Source: Leucobacter aridicollis (GTDB lineage: Bacteria; Actinomycetota; Actinomycetes; Actinomycetales; Microbacteriaceae). Taken from it: a stretch of DNA of 64,000 nucleotides. Where the stretch lies: the NCBI RefSeq assembly GCF_024399335.1, contig NZ_CP075339.1, forward strand, positions 992,001 to 1,056,000, read 5' to 3'. Numbering within the stretch: position 1 is the stretch's first letter; each line of letters begins with the position of its first letter. The notes beneath the pieces are model-generated. The model was not told the DNA's origin. It made no database searches and worked only from the letters and a program-made list of their open reading frames with translations. A program made the translations under genes and the position numbers. This document shows, piece by piece, positions 26,928-35,924 of the stretch.

Positions 26928-28405
26928 CACCGAGCCTCGCTTTCGGGCTGAGGAGCAGGCTCCGGAAGTACAACGGCGCGTGTCTCGACGTTCGCGATCC
27001 GTCCGCGCACGCGCATGTATACAAGAGCCCCGAGCACTGAGAGCACCACGGTGCCTACTACGACGGACCAGTCGAGGAGCGGGTTGCTGTTCGCGGGCCT
27101 GGGCCACGCGATGTTGATGAGTTCGAGCGTGACCCAGGCGAAGGCAATGATGGCGACCGGAACGGTCAAACGTCCGAGCGAGAACGGGCCCGGAACCCAG
27201 CGGCGCCTGATAACCGCGACCATGAATGCCGCGACAGGGAAGAGGAAACTGAGGTAGAACCCGCCCGAGGTGAAGTTCACCATGATCGTGTACAGGTTCT
27301 CGGCAACGTTACTCAGGAGGAACAGGGCGGTTCCCACGGCAGTTGTGACAAGGATCGCCGCGATCGGCTGACGCTGCCCGCGGCTCAGCCTGACGAGAGT
27401 TGCAGAGAACGGGAGGGCGTTGTCGCGGGCCTTAGCCCAGATGAGTCGAGAGGCAGCCGTCTGCAGAGCGAGGAAACTCGCGATGAAGCCGATCGCGAAG
27501 AGCGCCTGCAGCGGCAGCGCGATGCCCGCGCCGAGCTGGGCGGTGAGGACTGCGTGGACTGGGTCCACGTCGTACCCAGGCAGAAGCTCGGGGTTCTCCG
27601 GCGTCGCGAGGATGATTGCAAGGCTCGAGAACATCACGACGACGGCGATGAACGAGATGGAGAAGAGCACTGCCTTCGGCAGGTTCTTGCGTGGCTCGTG
27701 GACTTCCTCAGCGATCGAACCCGCGCTCTCAAACCCTACAAACGAGAAGCCGATGAACACGATTGCGAGCAGGAAGGGGCCGCCGATTGCAAAGAACTCC
27801 TCGCCTGCCCCGACGCTGCGACCGCCGTCGAACAACACGGAAAGGTCATGCTCGCGTCTGGTGATCAGGAGCCAGATGCCGAGCCCCACTGAGCCGATCA
27901 CCTCGGCAATGATGCTCGCAAACATGAAGCCCTTGAGTACCTGGCGCCCTGCAAGGTTTACGAGGGTGCCACACACGAGAACGACGAAGGCGATGAGTGC
28001 GACCTGGGTGCCAGTTGGGTGATCCAAGCCGATGATGTTGGCGATGAATCTTGCTGCTCCGAGGGCGACTGTCGCCATCGCGATCGTCAACGTCCAGATG
28101 TAGAACCAGCCGGCAAACCAGCCATAGCCCGGGCCGGCGAGTCTGCTCGCCCATTGGTAGATCGAGCCCTCGATGGGCCACCGCGAGACGAGGGTGGCGA
28201 ACACGAGCGCGACGAAGAACTGCCCGCCGAAGACGACGACAAAGCCCCACCAGAAGCTTGGGCCAGCCGCCGCAATCGCTATGCCGTAGATGCCATAGAG
28301 CGCCACAATCGGCGAGATGAAGGCGAACGCAAAGGCGAACGCAGCGCCGAAGGTGAACTCGCGCTTGAGCGTTCTTCCGTGATCTGGGGCTTGTTGTGCT
28401 GTCAC
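26927..28405 (-). CDS. APC superfamily amino acid/amine permease
   Basis: 492 aa from GTG 28405 with AAAGGAG upstream. There are about 12 transmembrane segments. The N-terminal AFAFAFISPIVALYGIYG and the GSIYQWASRLAGPGYGW segment are typical of the amino acid-choline/polyamine-organocation group. A conserved GFESAGSIAEEVHEPRKNLP loop is present. It is the first gene of the catabolic operon and divergent from the PucR regulator, so it probably imports the operon's substrate. Confidence 0.9.
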   Translation of the reverse strand: MTAQQAPDHGRTLKREFTFGAAFAFAFAFISPIVALYGIYGIAIAAAGPSFWWGFVVVFGGQFFVALVFATLVSRWPIEGSIYQWASRLAGPGYGWFAGWFYIWTLTIAMATVALGAARFIANIIGLDHPTGTQVALIAFVVLVCGTLVNLAGRQVLKGFMFASIIAEVIGSVGLGIWLLITRREHDLSVLFDGGRSVGAGEEFFAIGGPFLLAIVFIGFSFVGFESAGSIAEEVHEPRKNLPKAVLFSISFIAVVVMFSSLAIILATPENPELLPGYDVDPVHAVLTAQLGAGIALPLQALFAIGFIASFLALQTAASRLIWAKARDNALPFSATLVRLSRGQRQPIAAILVTTAVGTALFLLSNVAENLYTIMVNFTSGGFYLSFLFPVAAFMVAVIRRRWVPGPFSLGRLTVPVAIIAFAWVTLELINIAWPRPANSNPLLDWSVVVGTVVLSVLGALVYMRVRGRIANVETRAVVLPEPAPQPESEAR

Positions 28406-28517
28406 CGTGGTCTCCTTTGGCCGTGCTGGTCAGGCGTTCCAATTATCCATCTGGCTACCTTTGGGTGCGAAAAACTTCGTCATACGTCCACTTGGCAGTG
28501 GATTCAATGTAGGAAGC

Positions 28518-28523
28518 TACACT
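28518..28523 (+). promoter_or_regulatory. -10 box, leaderless start of the PucR-type regulator
   Basis: TACACT, 6 nt before ATG 28530, in the 124-bp divergent intergenic region that should also hold the operon operator. Confidence 0.5.
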
Positions 28524-28529
28524 CGTCTC

Positions 28530-29888
28530 ATGACGAACGATGCGTTGAGTTCTGGTCCGACGGTGACGGTGGGCGACATCGTCTCTGAGCGGACACTCGC
28601 GGTTGAAGCCGTCGTGATGCCGGCCGGAGGGTTGGAACGCCCGGTCGCGTGGGTGCATGCGACCGAACAGCTTGACCCTCGCCCGCACCTGCGACGCAAC
28701 GAGATTGTCTGCACGCTGGGGAGTGCACTTGTCAGAGAACGCTCGGCTCGGTCGTTCGTCGAGGCGCTCGTTTCCGCTGGTGTCGCTGGCCTTGCTCTCG
28801 GCCTCGGCGAGGTGCATCTGTCCCCGCCTGCGGAGCTCCTCTCCGAATGCGAAGCGAACGGGCTTCCGCTCTTGGTTCTGCCGCATGGAGTGCCGTTCCT
28901 CGCCGTGAATGACGCGATTCTCAGGCATCGATCGCGACTTGAGGTCGAGGCGCGGCGGCAGGAGACTGAACTGCTGTCGCAACTGATGACAGCCGCACGA
29001 ACCGGGCAGGGTGAGGCCGCAATGCTTGACGCCGTGTGTGCGGAGTTCGGTGGCTCGATCGACGTCGTGGGCAGATCGAGCGCACCGGTCTGGATCGGCG
29101 ATGGGGTCGGGCCATCAACCGCATTTCTTGATCAGCTTGGAAGCGTGCTCGAACTCGTGAGGCTTGAGCGGGAGCGGGAGGCATCGGAGGCGTTCTCGCA
29201 GACTGGACAGCTGGTTGCGCTGGTGGGGGAGGGCCTCGCCCACCCTGCTGCGCTGCTCCCTGAGCTTGAACGATGTGGTGTGACGTCAGCTGCCTTCCGA
29301 GTCTCGCTGTGGCCGATGGGAAGTGAGGGGCCACTCGTCGACCGGTGGCCGAACTCGTTGGTCGGCGTCGTGCCTGAGGGCGTGGTCTTGCTCGCAGCTG
29401 CCGAAGATCCCGAGCAGTTCCGGGAGCTCGGGCTGGTCTGCGGCTACAGCGCGGTCGTTCGCATCGACGAGATGCGACGAGCGCTGAGCGAGGCGCGCTC
29501 CGCGTTGCGCCTGGCTCGAAGCCGCGGTGGTATTGCCGGGCCCGATGCCTTGGTGTCGCTTGAAGCGCTGCTTGAGCAGCAGCCTGCTGACAGGCTGATC
29601 CCCTTTATCGAGCAGCTCGTTGCGCCGCTCGTCGCCGCTGATGCTCGGGGCCGGGGCGACCTCGTTCGCACGTTGACCGTCTTTCTCGAAAATGACCGCC
29701 AGCTCCAGGCGACGGCCGCGGAGTTGTTCGTGCACGTGAACACGGTGCGTCAGCGTTTCGCGAGAATCAAGGAACTTGTCGACCGAGACCCGCTGTCTCC
29801 CGACGAATGCACGGACCTGCGTATTGCTTTGTGGGCTGCTGAGCGCCGCAGCGTAATTCGGCGGCGGCTGACTAAGCCACTCGGGTAG
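28530..29888 (+). CDS. PucR family transcriptional regulator
   Basis: 452 aa. The N-terminal PucR-type sensor domain (about 10-125, TVGDIVSERTLAVEAVVMPA) is followed by a middle GGDEF-like region and a C-terminal HTH_30 domain (AAELFVHVNTVRQRFARIKEL). PucR proteins activate purine, polyamine, GABA or proline catabolism from divergent promoters, which fits its position next to the permease-SDR-agmatinase-deacetylase operon. It probably senses the operon's substrate. Confidence 0.9.
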   Translation: MTNDALSSGPTVTVGDIVSERTLAVEAVVMPAGGLERPVAWVHATEQLDPRPHLRRNEIVCTLGSALVRERSARSFVEALVSAGVAGLALGLGEVHLSPPAELLSECEANGLPLLVLPHGVPFLAVNDAILRHRSRLEVEARRQETELLSQLMTAARTGQGEAAMLDAVCAEFGGSIDVVGRSSAPVWIGDGVGPSTAFLDQLGSVLELVRLEREREASEAFSQTGQLVALVGEGLAHPAALLPELERCGVTSAAFRVSLWPMGSEGPLVDRWPNSLVGVVPEGVVLLAAAEDPEQFRELGLVCGYSAVVRIDEMRRALSEARSALRLARSRGGIAGPDALVSLEALLEQQPADRLIPFIEQLVAPLVAADARGRGDLVRTLTVFLENDRQLQATAAELFVHVNTVRQRFARIKELVDRDPLSPDECTDLRIALWAAERRSVIRRRLTKPLG

Positions 29889-29923
29889 GTGACGCGCCGG
29901 CCGTCGCTTCTCCACGAGGGCGA

Positions 29924-31207
29924 CTAGCGGCCACCGCCCCAGAGCGTTGGCTTCTCAGCCTCTGCGGAGTCGGAGTCGGCGTCGGTGTTGTTTCCCGGCG
30001 CGCTGGGCTCCGTGGACGCTGCAGGTGCCGGCTCGAACGTCGAGGCGAGTTCGGGTGCAGTCAGAGGGCGCACCGCGTCTTCAAGCTGCACGGGCTCATC
30101 GATCGCCGCACCGTTGAGCGCGCTGATCTTGCGGGCAGTGGGGAGTACCTGTCGTTCGAGGGAGCCGACGTAGGCGTTGTACCCCTGTACTCCGCGCGAG
30201 AGGGTGCGGCCGAGCTTGTCGAGGTGGGTCGCGCTCACTCCGAGCCGCTTGTGAAGCTCGCGGCCGAGCTCGAACAGGGTGCGGGCCTCACTCGTGAGCG
30301 ACTCTTGCCGCCAGCTGAACGCAACGGACTTGAGAATCGCCCAGAGGCTGACGGGCGAAGCGAGGGCGACGCGGCGCTCAAACGCGAACTCGAGCAGCAC
30401 CGGGTCAGTGTCGAGCGCGGCAGACAGCAGTGACTCGCTCGGCACGAACGCGATCACGAACTCGGGGGAGTCGCCGAGCGCTGACGCATAGTCGCGCCCG
30501 CTGAGCTCGATGACGTGGTCACGCAGTGCGCGCGCGTGGCGTGTGAGCAGCGCCTGCTGCCGGGCCGCCCGCTCTGTCGGGTCGCCGCCCGATTCGGCCC
30601 CGAGATGCTGAGCTTCGAGGTACGCGTCGAACGGAACCTTCGCGTCGATCGCGATCGACTTGCCGCCGGGGAGCTTCACGACCATGTCGGGGCGCAGCGC
30701 CCCGCGTTCAGTTTTAATGTGCTGCTGCACCTCGAAGTCGACGTGCTCGAGCATGCCTGACGCCTCGATGATGCGGCGCAGTTGCGTCTCACCCCAGAGG
30801 CCTCGGGTGTTGTTCGAACGGAGGGCAGACGCAAGGCCCTCCGCGGTGCCGCGGAGCTTTTCTTCGGCGCGGGCCGCTTGCCGGAGCTGTTCGGCGAGTT
30901 CACCGTGCTGCACCGCGCGCTGCTGTTCGATACCGACGACTGTGCGCTCGAGCTTGCCGAGCGAATCACGCAGCGGCATGAGCTGTTGCAGCACGCGCTG
31001 CTCCTCACGGTCGAGTTCGATGCGCCGCTCCGTGTTCGCGTGCGCGTCGCGCAGTCTGTCGTTGAGGCCCTGCACGCGCGTCTCGGCGATAGCGAGTTGC
31101 TCGCGCAGGCTTCGAGCACGATACGTCGCGACAAAGTAGCCCGCCGCGCCGCCGACGACGAGCACCGCGATGAGCACCGCAGAGAAGATCAGGGGCGAGA
31201 ATGTCAT
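29924..31207 (-). CDS. rmuC: DNA recombination protein RmuC
   Basis: 427 aa. An N-terminal membrane helix (about 5-27) and a long coiled coil (about 30-125) precede the RmuC nuclease-like domain, with NNTRGLWGETQLRRIIEASG, RPDMVVKLPGGKSIAIDAKVPFDAY and AFVPSESLLSAAL blocks. It limits DNA inversion and rearrangement in E. coli. The acidic Pro/Ala-rich tail is probably disordered. It converges on the PucR gene. Confidence 0.92.
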   Translation of the reverse strand: MTFSPLIFSAVLIAVLVVGGAAGYFVATYRARSLREQLAIAETRVQGLNDRLRDAHANTERRIELDREEQRVLQQLMPLRDSLGKLERTVVGIEQQRAVQHGELAEQLRQAARAEEKLRGTAEGLASALRSNNTRGLWGETQLRRIIEASGMLEHVDFEVQQHIKTERGALRPDMVVKLPGGKSIAIDAKVPFDAYLEAQHLGAESGGDPTERAARQQALLTRHARALRDHVIELSGRDYASALGDSPEFVIAFVPSESLLSAALDTDPVLLEFAFERRVALASPVSLWAILKSVAFSWRQESLTSEARTLFELGRELHKRLGVSATHLDKLGRTLSRGVQGYNAYVGSLERQVLPTARKISALNGAAIDEPVQLEDAVRPLTAPELASTFEPAPAASTEPSAPGNNTDADSDSAEAEKPTLWGGGR

Positions 31208-31274
31208 GCCTCTATCGTGGCATTCGCCACCGACATCGGGGCTGCACGAGGCCGCTGGACGGGGCGAATCTGGT

Positions 31275-31859
31275 CTACAGCTTGAGCGGGATCGCCTTCA
31301 GCTGGTGCAGCTTGACGCCGGCGATCTTCGCAAGAGAGGGCACGTCTTGGGCTTGGTGGCGCTTCGCCGAATCGATGATGATCGAGGCACACGCCTCGGC
31401 GTCGGCGAGGGCCTCGTGATGCGCGAACTCGCCGTAACCCGCGGCGGCCGCTGCGAGCGGGAGGCGGTGCGAGGGGATGTCGTAGGTCTTGCGCGAGACC
31501 TGCACGCTGCACAGGTACTTCAGGCGCGGGGTGGGCAGTACCGCGTCCGCGCACGCCGCCCGGATCACGCCCATATCGAACGACGCGTTGTGGGCGACCG
31601 CCACGTCGGTGCCGATGAACGACAGGAGATCGTCGAACTGCTCGCCCCAGGTCGGCGCATCGACGACCATATCGGGCGTGATGTTGTGGATCTTCACGTT
31701 GAACGACTGAAAGTGCGGGTGGCTGGCCGGCGGCTTAATGAGCCAGTACGCGCGGTCGACGACGACACCGTCGCGCACTCGCGCGAGCCCCACCGAGCAT
31801 GCGGACGCTGGGTTCCCATTTGCGGTCTCGAAATCGATCGCGGTGAAGTCAACTGGCAC
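31275..31859 (-). CDS. DnaQ-like 3'-5' exonuclease
   Basis: 194 aa from GTG 31859, chosen because GGGAGG lies about 7 nt upstream; the longer frame would bury that RBS. DEDDh exonuclease motifs are complete: ExoI FTAIDFETAN, ExoII VAHNASFDMGV, ExoIII HEALADAEACA. It is a stand-alone proofreading or RNase T-like exonuclease. It is probably involved in DNA repair, and lies next to rmuC. Confidence 0.9.
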   Translation of the reverse strand: MPVDFTAIDFETANGNPASACSVGLARVRDGVVVDRAYWLIKPPASHPHFQSFNVKIHNITPDMVVDAPTWGEQFDDLLSFIGTDVAVAHNASFDMGVIRAACADAVLPTPRLKYLCSVQVSRKTYDIPSHRLPLAAAAAGYGEFAHHEALADAEACASIIIDSAKRHQAQDVPSLAKIAGVKLHQLKAIPLKL

Positions 31860-31987
31860 CCAAAGATCCTCCCACACGGGTCTGACAGTCGACGCGAGTG
31901 AGGGTTCCGCTCCCGATCCTGATCGTGTGACAATGAACTCCCACCGGAGTCACACAGGCCCCGGATATTGTGCGAATGGAGTTCGCC

Positions 31988-32413
31988 ATGATTCCTGAGA
32001 TTAACTATTGGGCAGTGCTCGTCGCGACAGCCTCAACGATGGTCGTCGGGTCAATCTGGTACACGCCGAAAGTGTTTGGCACGCTCTGGATGCGGCTCGC
32101 AAACGTGACGCCAAGCGGCAACGCGAAAGACGCTGTTGGGCCGATGATCGCCACGGTGATAGTGAGCTTCATCACCGCCTGGGTATTCGCGGGGGCGATC
32201 TGGATCGCGCACTCCTTCTACGGCGGTTCCTTCCTATCGGCGGCGCTCATCACCGGCCTGCTGCTCTGGGCCGGGTTCACTGCGGCGAGGTTCGTGACCC
32301 ACGACGCGTTCGAAGGGCGACCCGTGAAGCTCACGCTGCTGAACATCGTGCACGAGCTCGTGACAGTTCTCGTGATGGCAGTGATCCTCGGGGCGTGGCC
32401 GCCCGCGGTGTGA
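31988..32413 (+). CDS. DUF1761 family membrane protein
   Basis: 141 aa from ATG 31988, with GGAG six bases upstream; alternative starts lie at 31970 and 31976. Four hydrophobic segments and the family opening INYWAVLVATASTMVVGSIWY are present. Function unknown. It precedes ychF by 49 nt. Confidence 0.82.
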   Translation: MIPEINYWAVLVATASTMVVGSIWYTPKVFGTLWMRLANVTPSGNAKDAVGPMIATVIVSFITAWVFAGAIWIAHSFYGGSFLSAALITGLLLWAGFTAARFVTHDAFEGRPVKLTLLNIVHELVTVLVMAVILGAWPPAV

Positions 32414-32448
32414 CGGAGAGTACGAGCGCGCGCGGGCGACTTGCCGGG

Positions 32449-32454
32449 TAGACT
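32449..32454 (+). promoter_or_regulatory. -10 box, leaderless start of ychF
   Basis: TAGACT, 8 nt before GTG 32463. Confidence 0.55.
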
Positions 32455-32462
32455 TGACCCCC

Positions 32463-33536
32463 GTGGCTCTAACTATCGGAATCGTCGGTCTCCCGAACGT
32501 CGGCAAGTCGACCCTGTTCAACGCTCTCACGCACAATGATGCTCTCGCAGCGAACTACCCGTTCGCGACGATCGAGCCAAACGTTGGCGTCGTCAACCTG
32601 CCAGACCCCAGGCTCAACAAGCTCGCTGAGATCTTCGGCAGTGAGCGGATCCTGCCCGCCCCTGTCAGCTTCGTCGACATCGCGGGCATCGTTCGCGGCG
32701 CGAGCGAGGGAGAAGGGCTCGGCAACCAGTTCCTCGCAAACATCCGCGAGTCAGACGCGATCGCGCAGGTCGTGCGCGGGTTCTCCGACCCCGACGTGAT
32801 TCACGTCGACGGCGACGTGAACCCGGCGAGCGACATGGAGACGATCAACACCGAGCTGATCCTCGCCGACATGCAGACCCTCGACAAGGCGCTCCCGCGC
32901 TACGAGAAGGAGCTTAAAGGCAAGAAGATCGACGCGTCAGTCGTTGACGCAGCTAAGGCCGCGCTGGCTGCGCTGAACGACGGCACACCGCTTTCGCTCG
33001 CGGGCGTGGACCTTGAGCCGATCCGCGAACTCGGGCTGCTCACGGCGAAGCCGTTCCTCTACGTCTTCAACGTCGACGAAGGCGTGCTGCAAGACAAAGC
33101 GAAGCTCGCAGAGCTCGCCGACCTCGTCGCCCCGGCGAAGGCGATCTTCCTTGATGCGAAGCTCGAGAGCGAACTCATCGAACTCGACGACGACGATGCG
33201 GCCGAGCTGCTCGCGTCGATCGGCCAGGAGGAGAGCGGTCTTGACCAGCTCGCCCGGATCGGCTTCGAGACCCTCGGCCTGCAGACCTACCTCACGGCAG
33301 GGCCGAAGGAGGCTCGCGCCTGGACGATCCCGAAGGGCGCGACCGCCCCGCAGGCCGCAGGCGTCATCCACGGCGACTTCGAGAAGGGCTTCATCAAGGG
33401 CGAGATCATCTCGTTCGAGGACCTCGTCGAGACAGGCTCCGTTGCCGAAGCCCGCGCGAAGGGCAAGGCCCGCATGGAGGGCAAGGAATACGTTATGCAG
33501 GACGGCGACGTCTGCGAGTGGCGGTTTAACGTCTAG
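32463..33536 (+). CDS. ychF: Redox-regulated ATPase YchF (Obg family)
   Basis: 357 aa from GTG 32463, the usual family length; the upstream TTG overlaps the promoter. P-loop GLPNVGKST, G3 region VDIAGIVRGASEGEGLGN, the NVDE replacement for NKxD that gives ATP preference, and the C-terminal TGS domain (AWTIPKGATAPQAAGVIHGD) are present. It is a conserved ribosome-associated ATPase. It is normally close to ispH in actinobacteria but is 28 kb away here. Confidence 0.96.
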   Translation: MALTIGIVGLPNVGKSTLFNALTHNDALAANYPFATIEPNVGVVNLPDPRLNKLAEIFGSERILPAPVSFVDIAGIVRGASEGEGLGNQFLANIRESDAIAQVVRGFSDPDVIHVDGDVNPASDMETINTELILADMQTLDKALPRYEKELKGKKIDASVVDAAKAALAALNDGTPLSLAGVDLEPIRELGLLTAKPFLYVFNVDEGVLQDKAKLAELADLVAPAKAIFLDAKLESELIELDDDDAAELLASIGQEESGLDQLARIGFETLGLQTYLTAGPKEARAWTIPKGATAPQAAGVIHGDFEKGFIKGEIISFEDLVETGSVAEARAKGKARMEGKEYVMQDGDVCEWRFNV

Positions 33537-33751
33537 TCTTTCCTGGGAGCTGCCCACAGAGCTCGTGAGCGCCGTGCGGTATCGCGAGTTCTCAACAGAA
33601 TCGTCGGTCCGGGCTGATCCGTCACTCGTGCAGGCTCGGTTGCTCTGCTGCCCGCCCGGCACGCTGTCGCTGACCTTCGTATACTTCTGCATGGTTGCCG
33701 CCCGCGTTGTGAAGCTGGGAGGCCAATAACGGCGGAAGGGGTGTGAAAGGC

Positions 33752-34423
33752 ATGCAGCAGGATCCTGCAGCGTTGAACGCGACCGGGTTCGGCGCCGAGA
33801 TGACGGCTTCCCCCGGCCCCAGTGACATCTGGCTTGACGCTCGCGTCGCCTACGCCGGCCGCGCGGCCGAGTACGTTGCAGCGCTTGGGGATATCGAGGG
33901 GATGTCGCCTACTGATCGAGCGAAGATCGGAGCGTGGGCGCTGTCCCTTTCAGGTCCTGTGCTCGATGCAGGCTGCGGGCCTGGGCATTGGACCGCGCAC
34001 CTGCACGACCTTGGGGTAGAGATCGCTGGCATCGACATGGTGACAGAGTTCGTCGCCAGTGCGAGGGCACGATTTCCAGGCGTCACGTTCCAGGAAGGAA
34101 CCCTAGGCGCACTGCCGTACCCTGCGGGGGCGCTGACTGGGATCCTCGCGTGGTACTCGCTCATTCATGCTCCGCCAGAGCAAATGCCCGCACTGCTCGC
34201 CGAGTTCGCGCGGTGCCTCACGCCCGGCGGTTCGCTACTCGTCGGATTCTTTGACGGCCCACGCATCGAGGCATTCGACCATGCGGTCACGACGGCGTAC
34301 TTTTGGCCGCCAGCCGAACTCTGCCGCGCTCTCGATAGTGCCGGGTTCACCGTCGTTGACGTCGAAACGCGCACCGACCCGGGTCATCGCCCGCACGCGG
34401 CGATCGTGGCGACGCTACGCTAG
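33752..34423 (+). CDS. SAM-dependent class I methyltransferase
   Basis: 223 aa from ATG 33752, with GGAAGGGG upstream; GTG 33743 is an alternative. The SAM-binding motif I VLDAGCGPGHWT is followed by GIDMVTEFV and GALPYPAGALTGILAWYSL (motifs II-III). A LTPGGSLLVGFFDG block follows. The substrate is unknown. Confidence 0.88.
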   Translation: MQQDPAALNATGFGAEMTASPGPSDIWLDARVAYAGRAAEYVAALGDIEGMSPTDRAKIGAWALSLSGPVLDAGCGPGHWTAHLHDLGVEIAGIDMVTEFVASARARFPGVTFQEGTLGALPYPAGALTGILAWYSLIHAPPEQMPALLAEFARCLTPGGSLLVGFFDGPRIEAFDHAVTTAYFWPPAELCRALDSAGFTVVDVETRTDPGHRPHAAIVATLR

Positions 34424-34443
34424 CTGCATCGGAGAGGAGCCTC

Positions 34444-34806
34444 ATGGGGAAACGGAAGACGCCAGAGGAACGCGCCGCAGAGGAGCGCCGCTACGCGCTC
34501 GCGCTCGGTGCGCATACTGACGCCGAGTTCGAGCCGTTCTTCACGGATGCGAACCAGGCGATTCGAAATGCAGCCGCCCTCAATCCCGACGCCAGCGCCA
34601 AGGTGCTCGCCCAGTTCGCGAAGGATCGGTTTTGGAGCGTGCGCGTCGCCGTCGCCGAGCACCCGAACACAGACCGGGAAACGCTACTCTCCCTGCTCGA
34701 AGCGAATCGCGCGAAACGAGGCGTCGTGCATCACGCCGCGCGGGAACGCCTGGAAGGCGAGGGCGTGATCTTCGGCGAGGATGGAATGCCTGAGGGGCCG
34801 CTCTAG
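34444..34806 (+). CDS. Small HEAT-like/leucine-rich-repeat-variant protein
   Basis: 120 aa with RBS GGAGAGGAG. The repeat-like segments IRNAAALNPDASAKVLAQFA and VRVAVAEHPNTDRETLLSLL read as two short helical repeats of the kind called leucine-rich repeat variant or HEAT-like. Function unknown. It follows the methyltransferase by 20 nt. Confidence 0.75.
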   Translation: MGKRKTPEERAAEERRYALALGAHTDAEFEPFFTDANQAIRNAAALNPDASAKVLAQFAKDRFWSVRVAVAEHPNTDRETLLSLLEANRAKRGVVHHAARERLEGEGVIFGEDGMPEGPL

Positions 34807-34844
34807 CGGGGAGTGCCCGGAAAGCCGGCACTGCCGGCTCAGCC

Positions 34845-35345
34845 TCAGCCGGCTGCAGTGTCGCGCTGCGCAGTCTGGCGACGCGCCTCCGCGCTGTCGG
34901 GTCCGTAGAGCTCAGGGTGTTGCGCCTTGTACGCAATGAGGTCGCGCACGTTCTTCTGTACGACGATGACCGCGAATACTGCCATCGCAAAGGTCATGCC
35001 GTACAGGCCGTTCTCGCTGGGGAGGAGCGGGCTGTTCCAGAGCCCCCAGGCAAGCATCGCAAGACTGATGCCCAGTCCAAGCCATGAGACCGCGAGGTAG
35101 ATCGACGTGACTGGAACGCCCTCGTGGCGATCACGAACGGACTTCTGGAGTCCGACAGCGCTCACGAGCCCGAAGAAGAACGAGCCGAGAAAGAACCCCT
35201 TCTCGAATGGGTCCATGTCCGCGCGCCAGAGGCTGATGAAGTAGACGATTACCGCCAGCGCGAGGGCCGCCCATGCTGCCCCGACGAATGCCCCTGTCGG
35301 CTTGCCGAACTGCTCTCGGCGAGTCATCGTGAGGTTTTGCTCCAT
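34845..35345 (-). CDS. YiaA/YiaB family inner membrane protein
   Basis: 166 aa, RBS AAAGGAG before ATG 35345. There are four hydrophobic segments in two repeated pairs (GAAWAALALAVIVYFISLWR / KGFFLGSFFFGLVSAVGLQK and SWLGLGISLAMLAWGLW / LYGMTFAMAVFAVIVVQKNVRD). The second halves share a QK.VRD motif, which is the YiaA domain. Function unknown. Confidence 0.85.
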   Translation of the reverse strand: MEQNLTMTRREQFGKPTGAFVGAAWAALALAVIVYFISLWRADMDPFEKGFFLGSFFFGLVSAVGLQKSVRDRHEGVPVTSIYLAVSWLGLGISLAMLAWGLWNSPLLPSENGLYGMTFAMAVFAVIVVQKNVRDLIAYKAQHPELYGPDSAEARRQTAQRDTAAG

Positions 35346-35540
35346 GGAATTGCTCCTTTGCGTTGGATGTGGTCAGCATACCCACGGGTGTGCAGGGCGG
35401 CGGGAATATGTTGTGCATGCAGTGATCATCTGGGTGCCCGTCGTCGCAGAGTGCAGTAGCGCGCTGCGGCCTCTCCAGGCACGTGATATGGCTGGCGTAT
35501 GGTGGAGTTGGCCCCACGGGGAACGGAGAACGGAGCGCGA

Positions 35541-35924
35541 ATGTCTGACCCAGGCGTCATTGCTGAACCAGAGACACCACCATGCCCGGAGTGTGACAGC
35601 GAGTTCTCATATGAACTTGGCGCGCTCCTTGCCTGCCCGATGTGCGGTCACGAATGGGCGCCAGGCGAGGCCGCAGCAACCGGTGACGGTGGCGACCCCG
35701 CTGAGATCCGCGACGCCGTCGGCAACGTGCTCGCCGACGGCGACACAGTGACCCTTGTGAAGACCGTAAAAGTCTCTGGCGGCGGCGGGGGATCGATCAA
35801 AGTCGGAACCAAGGTGGCCGGAATCAGGCTTTCCCCTGGGGGTGCCGGCGGTCACGACATCGATGCAAAAGTGCCTGGCTTTGGCAAGATGCAGCTGAAA
35901 TCGAGCGTCGTCAAGAAAGCGTAG
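35541..35924 (+). CDS. Zinc-ribbon protein of the YjdM/PhnA family
   Basis: 127 aa from ATG 35541. The zinc ribbon is CPECDSEFSYELGALLACPMCGHEW. A beta domain with VLADGDTVTLVKTVKVSG, KVGTKVAGIRL and HDIDAKVPGFGKMQLK follows. This matches the family once called PhnA, whose role in phosphonate use is not supported. The 3' end overlaps the convergent membrane protein gene by 14 nt. Confidence 0.88.
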   Translation: MSDPGVIAEPETPPCPECDSEFSYELGALLACPMCGHEWAPGEAAATGDGGDPAEIRDAVGNVLADGDTVTLVKTVKVSGGGGGSIKVGTKVAGIRLSPGGAGGHDIDAKVPGFGKMQLKSSVVKKA

